This document shows, in pieces, positions 53,761-61,330 of a DNA stretch of 64,000 nt (the stretch's first letter is position 1; each line of letters begins with the position of its first letter). The notes under the pieces are model-generated. The model was given only the letters and a program-made list of their open reading frames with translations, was not told the DNA's origin and searched no databases. Made by a program: the position numbers and the translations under genes. Origin of the DNA: Salinibacter sp. 10B (GTDB taxonomy: Bacteria > Bacteroidota > Rhodothermia > Rhodothermales > Salinibacteraceae); contig NZ_MQWC01000004.1 in NCBI RefSeq assembly GCF_002954405.1, positions 2,283,909-2,347,908 of the forward strand, written 5' to 3'.

Positions 53761-53821
53761 GAAAGCGAGATCTCTGTTCGGGCCCGCCCTCTCGGCATTG
53801 AAAACAACTGTTGGAGACCCC

Positions 53822-54718
53822 CTACCCAAACCGTCCCGTCACGTACGCTTCGGTCCGATCCTTCTCGGGACGGGTAAAGAGCTGATCGGTCGGATTCATT
53901 TCGATGAGGCGCCCCATGTAAAGAAACGCCGTCTCGTCACTGATGCGAGAGGCCTGCTGCATGTTGTGGGTGACGATCACGATCGTGTACTCTTCTTTTA
54001 GCTCCGTGATCGTTTCCTCCACCTTCGAGGTGGCAATGGGGTCGAGCGCACTGGCCGGTTCGTCCATGAGGAGTACGTCCGGCTCCACCGCAAGGGTGCG
54101 GGCAATGCAAAGGCGCTGCTGCTGGCCGCCGCTCAGATCGTACGCGCTGGTGTGAAGGCGGTCTTTCACCTCGTCCCAGAGGGCCGCCTGGCGCAGGGAG
54201 CGTTCCACGAGGGCGTCGATGTCGCCGGTGTAGCCGTTGATCTCGGCCCCCCAGGCCACATTCTTGTAGATGGTCTTGGGGAAGGGGTTGGGCTTTTGAA
54301 ACACCATGCCCACCCGGCGGCGCACCATCACCGGATCGGTGTCCTTTGCGTAAATGTCTTGCCCGTCCACGTGAACATTGCCCTCCAGGGTGGTGCCCTG
54401 GATAAGCTCATTCATGCGGTTGAGGCACCGAAGCAGGGTCGACTTGCCACACCCCGACGGGCCGATGAGGGCCGTCACCTGCTCGGGCTGAATTTCCATC
54501 GAGATGCCCTGTAGGGCGTGCGTGTCCTCGTACCAGAAGTGGAGATCGTCAATATTGATCTTAGGCTGCACGGCAGACGTTGAGGGATTAGAAGCGGCCG
54601 TCTGCGCCTCCTTGTCCGCGGCCTGCCCGTTGTTGGACGCCGGGGACTCGTCGGTGGACGGATCATCCACAGGAGTCGTCGAGGCAGAAGCTTGGTCGGC
54701 GGGCTCGTCGGTCGGCAT
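53822..54718 (-). CDS. pstB: Phosphate ABC transporter ATP-binding protein PstB
   Basis: 298 residues. The first 45 are a low-complexity, acidic Ser/Thr/Pro/Ala extension not found in most PstB proteins. The ATPase domain then shows Walker [10 protein letters not shown], the PstB-type Q-loop [18 protein letters not shown], signature LSGGQQQR and Walker [14 protein letters not shown]. The sequence matches PstB over its whole length after the extension. It works with PstS, PstC and PstA for high-affinity phosphate import and starts 44 bp after pstA. Confidence 0.96.
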   Translation of the reverse strand: MPTDEPADQASASTTPVDDPSTDESPASNNGQAADKEAQTAASNPSTSAVQPKINIDDLHFWYEDTHALQGISMEIQPEQVTALIGPSGCGKSTLLRCLNRMNELIQGTTLEGNVHVDGQDIYAKDTDPVMVRRRVGMVFQKPNPFPKTIYKNVAWGAEINGYTGDIDALVERSLRQAALWDEVKDRLHTSAYDLSGGQQQRLCIARTLAVEPDVLLMDEPASALDPIATSKVEETITELKEEYTIVIVTHNMQQASRISDETAFLYMGRLIEMNPTDQLFTRPEKDRTEAYVTGRFG

Positions 54719-54762
54719 GGCAGGCAGAATCGGTCGTGCGAAAGCAGTGGGCAGCCGTTGGT

Positions 54763-55650
54763 TTAGGCACCGGCGCGGCGCTCTTCGAAGTAGTTGCGCA
54801 GCAGGATGGCCGTGAGATTCATAGTAAACAGCAGAATCATGAGAACGACGATCGCAGCAGCCGCAAGTCCCCGGAATTCATCTTGCGGCCGGGCCGTCCA
54901 GTTAAAGATCTGAATCGGCAAGGCCGTAAACTGATCCATCGCCCCCCGTGGCAGGAACGGAATAAACGTGAGAGCGCCGACCAGAATGAGGGGGGCTGTT
55001 TCGCCAATGGCGCGGCTGAGAGCCAGAATGACCCCTGTAAAGATGCCAGGCGCAGCCATGGGCAATACATGACTGTAAATCACCTGCCAGCGGGTGGCGC
55101 CGAGTGCGAAGGCGCTTTCGCGAATGCCACTCGGGATGCTCCGTAACGCCTCCTGCGTGCTAATGATGATGATCGGAAGAATGAGGAGACTCAGCGTAAG
55201 GGCACCGGCGAGAAGACTGTTGCCCCACGCGGCAAACCGAACGAAGAGAGCAAGTCCCAGGATGCCGTACACGACTGAGGGCACCCCGGCAAGATTCGCA
55301 ATGTTCACCTGAATGAGCCGGAGAAACCAGCCGTCCGCTGCATACTCTTCCAGGAAGAGTGCCGACGCCACACCCAGCGGGACGGAAATGAGGGCCGTGA
55401 GGCCCATGAGCCATAGCGACCCGACGAGTGCCGACTTGATCCCGGCCTCCTCCGGATGACGCGACGGAAAGCTGCTGATAAATTGCCCGTCGAGCCACGG
55501 CGCAGCCGTGACTGCCACGTCCACCAGAAGGGTCACGAGCACCACAATGCCAAAAATCGTGGCCAGAAACAGAATCCCGGCCAGGATCATGCCGAGACGC
55601 TTTCGGCGCGTGCGGCGAAGGTTAAATGTGCCGTTCGAAGAAGGCTCCAT
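54763..55650 (-). CDS. pstA: Phosphate ABC transporter permease PstA
   Basis: 295 residues with about six transmembrane segments. The permease EAA-like loop reads [25 protein letters not shown] and is followed by [17 protein letters not shown], a stretch characteristic of PstA. Length is normal. It is separated from pstC by 99 bp that hold an imperfect inverted repeat, an unusual gap inside a pst operon. Confidence 0.95.
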   Translation of the reverse strand: MEPSSNGTFNLRRTRRKRLGMILAGILFLATIFGIVVLVTLLVDVAVTAAPWLDGQFISSFPSRHPEEAGIKSALVGSLWLMGLTALISVPLGVASALFLEEYAADGWFLRLIQVNIANLAGVPSVVYGILGLALFVRFAAWGNSLLAGALTLSLLILPIIIISTQEALRSIPSGIRESAFALGATRWQVIYSHVLPMAAPGIFTGVILALSRAIGETAPLILVGALTFIPFLPRGAMDQFTALPIQIFNWTARPQDEFRGLAAAAIVVLMILLFTMNLTAILLRNYFEERRAGA

Positions 55651-55660
55651 TTGTGTGAAG

Positions 55661-55745
55661 GGTAAAGGGTGGAAGGCTCAAGCTTGAAGGTTCGACAAGC
55701 GTCCATCACTGCTAACATCCAACCTTCAACATTCTAACCTTTACC
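55661..55745. repeat. Inverted repeat between pstC and pstA
   Basis: The left arm GGTAAAGGGTGGAAGG...TTGAAGGTT (55661-55692) and the right arm, whose complement reads GGTAAAGGTTAGAATGTTGA and continues AGGTTGGA (55718-55745), pair over most of their length with a 7-bp bulge. It may form a hairpin that sets the relative level of pstA and pstC messages. Confidence 0.6.
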
Positions 55746-55749
55746 GACC

Positions 55750-56715
55750 TTAGTATTTTTCCTGGTAGCGACGCGTGATACGATTGGCCAAGATGTTCAT
55801 CGCAAGGGTGATGAGGAAGAGCACCAACCCCACGGCGAAGATGCTCTGATACACAATGGTGCCCTGTGGCGTGTCGCCTTTGCTCACCTGCACGATGAAG
55901 GCCGTCATTGTCTGAATCGACTGCGTGGGGTCAAGCGTCATCTTCGGCGTGGCTCCCGCCGCCAGCGTCACAATCATTGTCTCCCCAATGGCTCGACTCA
56001 CAGCCAGAATGAAGCTCGCCATGATGCCACTGAACGCCGCCGGCACGTTGACGCTGAGAACGGTTTCAAATTTCGTGGCGCCGAGCGCGTAGGCGGCTTC
56101 CCCGAGACTGTCGGGGACAGCCTGAAGAGCATCCTCGCTCAGCGATGCGACCATCGGGATGATCATGATGCCCACCACGATGCCACCGCTAAGGGCGTTA
56201 TAGACCCCCAACCCCGGGATGACGGTTTGCAGCAGAGGAGTTACGAAGGTGAGGGCAAAGTAGCCGTACACGACCGTCGGCACCCCGGCCAGCAGCTCCA
56301 GCCCCGGCTTCAGAATCTGACGCACCCAGTCCGTGGCGTACTCCGAGATATAAATGGCGCTGGCCAACCCCACCGGCAGGGCCACGACCGCCGAGATGAC
56401 CGTCACCAGCACCGTGCCGCTCAGCAGGGCCCAGATGCCGAAGTGCTTGTTGGCAAACTGCGGCGTCCACCGCGTGTCCCCGAAAAACTCGCCGAGGGCC
56501 ACCGACTGGAAGAAGGGAATCGACTCGATGACGAGCACGGCCGCAATGCCGAGCGTCGTAAGCACGCTCACCAAAGCACAGGCCCCAAGCACGTACTTGA
56601 TGGCCCGCTCCTTGGGACTGTTATAGATCTGCTGCCGGAGATCGTCGGCCGGGCGCGACGCCGCAGTGGTCGTCGTTTCAGGGGCGTTTGTGGCCGTGGA
56701 GGACTCCGTACTCAT
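55750..56715 (-). CDS. pstC: Phosphate ABC transporter permease PstC
   Basis: 321 residues. A 40-residue Thr/Ala-rich cytoplasmic start precedes about six transmembrane segments. The EAA-like loop reads [26 protein letters not shown], followed by [17 protein letters not shown], typical of PstC. An [16 protein letters not shown] segment is the conserved family signature. It starts 42 bp after pstS ends. Confidence 0.95.
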   Translation of the reverse strand: MSTESSTATNAPETTTTAASRPADDLRQQIYNSPKERAIKYVLGACALVSVLTTLGIAAVLVIESIPFFQSVALGEFFGDTRWTPQFANKHFGIWALLSGTVLVTVISAVVALPVGLASAIYISEYATDWVRQILKPGLELLAGVPTVVYGYFALTFVTPLLQTVIPGLGVYNALSGGIVVGIMIIPMVASLSEDALQAVPDSLGEAAYALGATKFETVLSVNVPAAFSGIMASFILAVSRAIGETMIVTLAAGATPKMTLDPTQSIQTMTAFIVQVSKGDTPQGTIVYQSIFAVGLVLFLITLAMNILANRITRRYQEKY

Positions 56716-56757
56716 AGCGCGCGGCGCAAATCGGCGAGAAGCCAGTGAGGAGAGAAT

Positions 56758-57831
56758 TTATTCATCAGTCGTGTCGGCGGCCGTCGTGTCCCTCCGGGAA
56801 CGGAGCATGTCCGTTACTTTCGTGCCCGTCACATCCATTCCCTCGGCGCCAAAGATCGTGCCCGTCGTGCGGTTCTGAAAGCGCTGGAGCGCAAGGTCAT
56901 AGGCCTCTTCCGGCATGCCCACGTAGCCCACGTCGGAGGCCAGCGTGCGTGCGTTTTCCAGGTAGAACTGGACGAACGACTCGACGGTCGGCGTGATCTT
57001 CGCCGGGTTTACGTAGATGAAGAGGGGGCGGGACAGGGGGCGGTACGTTCCGTTCTGAACCGTTTCGGCACTCGGGGTCACGCAGGACGCGCCGCTGTCA
57101 CGCTGGTCGGGGTCGATGCCGAGCACCTTCAAGTCGTCCGCGTTGTTTTCGTAGTAGGCCAACCCAAAGTACCCGAGCGAGGTCTCCGTTCCCTTAATGC
57201 CCTGAACGAGCACGTTGTCGTCTTCACTGGCCGTGAAATCCGATCGGCTGGCCCCGCTCTCTCCCACAATCGCCTCGGTGAAGTAGTCGTAGGTGCCGCT
57301 GGCCGTGCCCGGACCATAGAGATCAATCGGCCGATCCGGAAACTCGCTGCGGAGCTGATTCCAGCGGTCGATTGAGCTGTTGGGACGCCACAGCTCTTCG
57401 AGCTCCTCGGCGGTGAGGCACTCCACCCAATCGTTCTCGGGATGCGCGACCACGGCCAACCCGTCGTAGGCCACCGGGATCTCAATATACTCGACGCCAT
57501 TGCTTTCGGCTTTCTCGATCTCCTCGGGCGAGATGGGGCGGGACGCATCGTTGATGGCCGTTTCTCCCCGCAGAAACTTCGCAAATCCCCCACCGGTGCC
57601 GCTCACTCCCACATTGACACGGGCCCCCGGAGTCTCCTTCATGAACTCCTCCGCCACGGCTTCCGTGAGCGGAAACACGGTGCTGGAGCCGTCGACGCTC
57701 ACCGACTTGGCCGACCCGCCGCCGCATCCAGCAAGCGCAAGAACCAATGCACACGCAATCACGCCCAGGCCTCCAGTAGACGCCCAGAGCGAAGAGAACA
57801 ATGATTCAGCGGAATGAGACGAGGTCATCAT
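56758..57831 (-). CDS. pstS: Phosphate-binding lipoprotein PstS
   Basis: About 357 residues; the start is one of two adjacent ATGs at 57831 and 57828. A signal sequence ends in LALAGC, so the protein is a lipoprotein held at the membrane. The mature start VDGSSTVFPLTEAVAEEF and later GVSGTGGGFAKFLRGE, SRPISPEE and GPGTASGTYDYFTEAI are the phosphate-binding loops of the PstS/SphX group. It delivers periplasmic phosphate to PstCA and leads the transporter part of the operon. The regulator gene phoB is 135 bp upstream. Confidence 0.95.
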   Translation of the reverse strand: MMTSSHSAESLFSSLWASTGGLGVIACALVLALAGCGGGSAKSVSVDGSSTVFPLTEAVAEEFMKETPGARVNVGVSGTGGGFAKFLRGETAINDASRPISPEEIEKAESNGVEYIEIPVAYDGLAVVAHPENDWVECLTAEELEELWRPNSSIDRWNQLRSEFPDRPIDLYGPGTASGTYDYFTEAIVGESGASRSDFTASEDDNVLVQGIKGTETSLGYFGLAYYENNADDLKVLGIDPDQRDSGASCVTPSAETVQNGTYRPLSRPLFIYVNPAKITPTVESFVQFYLENARTLASDVGYVGMPEEAYDLALQRFQNRTTGTIFGAEGMDVTGTKVTDMLRSRRDTTAADTTDE

Positions 57832-57965
57832 GGGTGACGTTCGAGTGGAAAGTCGGGGATGGAATGGTTGAAGTTGCGGAAACAGGGCGTTCATGTCAAA
57901 TAGAGAATGCCAAAGATTCCGACACTCTCAGGATTGAGGGACGAGCCGGGACACACACCGTGGGG

Positions 57966-58658
57966 CTATTCTTTCATTCGGTAGCCCACTCCTTTCACCG
58001 TTTCAATGTATTCGCTTCCAATCTTTTGCCGAATCTTCCGCACGTGCACGTCTACGGTCCGATCCACAACGTACACGTCCCGTCCCCAAACCTCATCCAG
58101 AATTTCCTGACGGGAGAAGACCTTGCCGGGATGGGACGCTAGAAAGTACAGAAGCTCGAATTCTTTTCGGGGCATCCGGAGCTCTTCCTCGTCCCCTTCC
58201 CCGTTTTTCTGATAGACCAAGTAGCGGTCCCGATCCACGCGCAGGTTGTGCACCTTGATTTGGTCGGGTGGGTCGGCGTAGCGCCGAGCACTTCGGAGAA
58301 GGGCGTTGGCCTGGCTTATGATGACGGACACGGACACCGGCTTGCCGAGATAGATATCCGCCCCTACATCGAGCCCTTCGACCTGATCCTCCTCTTCGGT
58401 ACGGGCAGTGAGCATCATGATCGGGATGGTGCGCAAATGGGCGTCCTTTCGCAGACGCTCGCACACCTCGATGCCGTCCATTTTCGGCATCATGATGTCG
58501 AGGATGATGAGATCCGGCTCATGTTCTCGTGTCTGCTCAATGGCCTCCACCCCATCCCGAGCAAGAAGAGTGTCGTATCCTTCCTGCTCCAGGTTATACT
58601 CCAGTAGGCTCAACAGATCCTCTTCGTCATCGACGACGAGAACCGTCGGGCCCTCCAT
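57966..58658 (-). CDS. phoB: OmpR/PhoB-family response regulator
   Basis: 230 residues from the ATG at 58658. The receiver domain has VVDDEED, phosphoacceptor Asp54 (LIILDIMMPKMDG) and TARTEEEDQVEG. The C-terminal winged helix of OmpR type contains LRMPRKEFELLYFLASHPGKVFSR and VVDRTVDVHVRKIRQKIG. Its place upstream of pstSCAB-phoU makes it the likely PhoB. No sensor kinase PhoR gene follows; the kinase may be elsewhere. The assignment rests on context more than on residues unique to PhoB. Confidence 0.88.
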   Translation of the reverse strand: MEGPTVLVVDDEEDLLSLLEYNLEQEGYDTLLARDGVEAIEQTREHEPDLIILDIMMPKMDGIEVCERLRKDAHLRTIPIMMLTARTEEEDQVEGLDVGADIYLGKPVSVSVIISQANALLRSARRYADPPDQIKVHNLRVDRDRYLVYQKNGEGDEEELRMPRKEFELLYFLASHPGKVFSRQEILDEVWGRDVYVVDRTVDVHVRKIRQKIGSEYIETVKGVGYRMKE

Positions 58659-58888
58659 GCCAAAGTCTGGTGCGTTCACGGCGTTGGGGATAAGTGATCC
58701 CAAAAACGGTGTATCGGGCGATTTTACACCGGAATGACGGTGGCTGTTGTTATCGAACCATTATCATCCGGACGGCGTGCCGTCCTTTGCGGTTTTTTTG
58801 CACCCACATAATAATGCCCCCCGCCGGCCAAAACCAACGGGGGACACGTTCGACGCAAATGAGGAACCGCGTTTCTCTTTCTAGGGCA

Positions 58889-59347
58889 CTACTCACTGGA
58901 GCGTACCTGGGAGGTCGCCGTGCGATCCGCCTCATACTGCGCGATCGCATTCTCGGCCACTGTCGTCAGCCGCTCGGACTCGAAACTGTCCATCTGCGCC
59001 TTGAGTCCACGCATGGCCGTGTCGGTACCGATGGAATACAGTGCCGAAATCGCCATGATGCGAAGCGACTCGGTCTCCCCTTTACTTACAAGCGCGTGGA
59101 GGGGCGTGACCATCAGGCTATAGAAGTCGGCATCGAACCGTCCGACGTGGGCGTAGTGACTGATGAGGCTGATAGCGTCCGCCTGCTTGGCGACGACGCC
59201 ACTGTTGAGATTGTTCATGATCGTCATCTTGGCAGCCGTCTCCGTTTGTGGCGTGTCGGTCGTATCTGCCGGGATCGCCATCGTGCTCATCGGAAGCAGT
59301 GCGAGGAGCAAAAGGAGCGTCGGGAGTGCGTGTCGGAGTCGAGTCAT
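58889..59347 (-). CDS. Small secreted HEAT-like protein upstream of phoB
   Basis: 152 residues with a signal peptide (LPTLLLLLALLPMSTMAIPA). The mature protein is helical and contains ESLRIMAISALYSIGTDTAM, similar to a segment of the secreted protein at 40374-40985, so they appear paralogous. The function is unknown. It is read towards phoB across 230 bp containing a GGACGGC-GT-GCCGTCC hairpin at 58770-58785, so it may or may not be part of the phosphate regulon. Confidence 0.65.
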   Translation of the reverse strand: MTRLRHALPTLLLLLALLPMSTMAIPADTTDTPQTETAAKMTIMNNLNSGVVAKQADAISLISHYAHVGRFDADFYSLMVTPLHALVSKGETESLRIMAISALYSIGTDTAMRGLKAQMDSFESERLTTVAENAIAQYEADRTATSQVRSSE

Positions 59348-59832
59348 GAGTGCGGTTGGATTCGTCTACGGGAATACGGAATGCGAACGCAGGGGCTGGC
59401 GCCCGGGCTGTCCCAGCCCACCGTTCCGACCTGGCCGGTCGCTGCGGCCGAGCCGAGATCGCCAGCATGTTCACCCGCCCCTACGACCGGTTGGCGGAAA
59501 AGTGGCAGATTTCTGTCTCGAAAACATGCATTCTCTGTCTACGCAGTTTGAAGGAAGCGATTTCATTTCCCTGAAAACGCTTCTTTTCATAATCCGGTTA
59601 CACGGCCCTCAGAGGCATTTTTTGCTGTAACCGCTCCCAAGACGAGCACTTTTCTTTCCCATTTCCCTCCAGAAACACTCCTCAAAAGAAAAGACCATTT
59701 CCTTTCGCCCAGGCGAACCGCTCACTCTCTTCTTGGCTATTACGAAAAGATCGGAGGGACGGCGAACCCATTCCAAATGCGGATCGTGCAGAGAGGCGAT
59801 CCGCAATTCCTTCTGATCGGTGTTCGGCGCCA
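59348..59832. other. Divergent intergenic region
   Basis: No gene is supported in this 485-bp interval. It has two small hairpins: GGGCTGG...CCAGCCC near 59393-59419, and GGTTACA...TGTAACC near 59597-59633. The latter encloses a T6 run. Their roles are unknown. Confidence 0.5.
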
Positions 59833-61155
59833 GTGTCTCTCTCGCTCACCAGTCCCCACGACGACGATATTCTGACCCTTGCGGTGCCTGCCCTCGCGGG
59901 GCTTGCCGCCGACCCGCTCGTGTCCCTCATCGATACGGCGTTCGTCGGGCAATTGGGAAGTGTTGCCCTGGGCGCGCTCGGCGTCAACACGTCCATTTTC
60001 TCGATGACGTTTGTCGTCTTCAACTTCCTTGCGTACGGGACCACCCCGCGCGTGGGGCGCGCGGTGGGCAACGACAATCGAGCAGAGGCCGGGCGGGCGG
60101 TCGTGCGGGCGCTCGTGCTCGCCGGACTGTGTGGGATTCTCGCACTGATCGCCCTTCAGCTTCTGGCCCGCCCCATTCTCGTTCTAATGGGGGCGAGCAA
60201 CGACCTGATGGCCCCGGCCCTCAACTACCTGCGCATTCGCGCACTGGCAGGGCCCGCTGTGCTCCTCATCACGGCCAGCCACGGCGCCTTCCGGGGCTAC
60301 CAGGACACCCGGACGCCGATGCTCGTCACCATCGGGTTCAATATCGTCAATGCGAGCCTCGATCCCATTCTCATCTTCGTTCTCGACTGGGGAGTGGCCG
60401 GCGCGGCGGCCGCCACCGCCATAGCCCAATGGCTCGGCGCCCTCGTCTTCCTGGGGCTGCTCCTTGGCACCCGGCGGGACGAGCTTGGCGTTGAGCTGAT
60501 GTGGCCTTCCCTTCGCTCCCTGGTCCCCTTCCTCAAGGTGGGACGCGATCTCCTGCTGCGCACCGGCTCGCTCGTGGGCAGCATGACGCTCGCAACAGCC
60601 GTGGCTGCGCGGGTGGGAGTGACGGCCGTCGCGGCCCACCAGGTGGCCCACCAACTCTGGCTCTTTCTCGCGCTTGTGGTCGACGCCCTTGCCGTAGCCG
60701 CGCAGGCCCTCGTGTCAAAACACCTGGGGGCCAATGACCCCGAGACTGCACGAGCCGTGTCGGACCGCCTCTTTCAATGGGGCTTCGCGGTCGGGGTCGT
60801 CCTCGGCCTCGCGTTCTTTCTCCTCCGTCCCGTCCTCCCCCATTTCTTTACCGACGACCCGGACACCGTCGCGGCACTGCTTGACGTGTATCTCTTCGTC
60901 GCGCTGCTGCAACCGCTCAATGGCCTCGTCTTCGTGGGAGACGGCATCTACATGGGCGCCGAGGCGTTCCCGTACCTCGCAAAGGCCATGATTGGCACCG
61001 CCCTCGTCGCCGCCGCGGTGCTCGGCCTCGTCCTCCCGATGGGATGGGGCCTCACGGGCGTGTGGTGGGGCATCGCAACGCTCATGGGCGGGCGGCTTCT
61101 CACGCTCGCGGTGCCGTACGGCCGACGATCCCTCTTCCCAAACGAAGCGGCATAA
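59833..61155 (+). CDS. MATE-family efflux transporter (DinF-like)
   Basis: 440 residues from a GTG at 59833. Twelve hydrophobic segments are arranged in two similar halves. The first contains PLVSLIDTAFVGQLGSVALGALG and the loop AFRGYQDTRTPM, both typical of the DinF branch of MATE transporters; the second half has VAAHQVAHQLWLFLALVVDALAVAAQAL. Members export cationic compounds or metabolites using sodium or protons. The substrate is not deducible. It is followed by the sensor kinase gene in the same direction, 175 bp away. Confidence 0.92.
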   Translation: MSLSLTSPHDDDILTLAVPALAGLAADPLVSLIDTAFVGQLGSVALGALGVNTSIFSMTFVVFNFLAYGTTPRVGRAVGNDNRAEAGRAVVRALVLAGLCGILALIALQLLARPILVLMGASNDLMAPALNYLRIRALAGPAVLLITASHGAFRGYQDTRTPMLVTIGFNIVNASLDPILIFVLDWGVAGAAAATAIAQWLGALVFLGLLLGTRRDELGVELMWPSLRSLVPFLKVGRDLLLRTGSLVGSMTLATAVAARVGVTAVAAHQVAHQLWLFLALVVDALAVAAQALVSKHLGANDPETARAVSDRLFQWGFAVGVVLGLAFFLLRPVLPHFFTDDPDTVAALLDVYLFVALLQPLNGLVFVGDGIYMGAEAFPYLAKAMIGTALVAAAVLGLVLPMGWGLTGVWWGIATLMGGRLLTLAVPYGRRSLFPNEAA

Positions 61156-61330
61156 GCATCCTCCCGGGGCGATCTCTTCATTCCCATTACAAAAATTCCC
61201 ATTCCCAGCAATACCGCTCTGCTTCAGGTATCCTTGCTCCTACACGAACGGATGGAGATGGGACTTTTGGCCTCCATTTTGTACATTTTGCCCCCCCGGT
61301 TCTCCTCTGTCCTTACCCACCGCATCGACC

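Noticed and set aside
58770-58799. Hairpin GGACGGC-GT-GCCGTCC followed by a T7 run, as a terminator
   Set aside because: The T-run is on the plus strand, but no plus-strand gene precedes it; the neighbouring genes read the other way.
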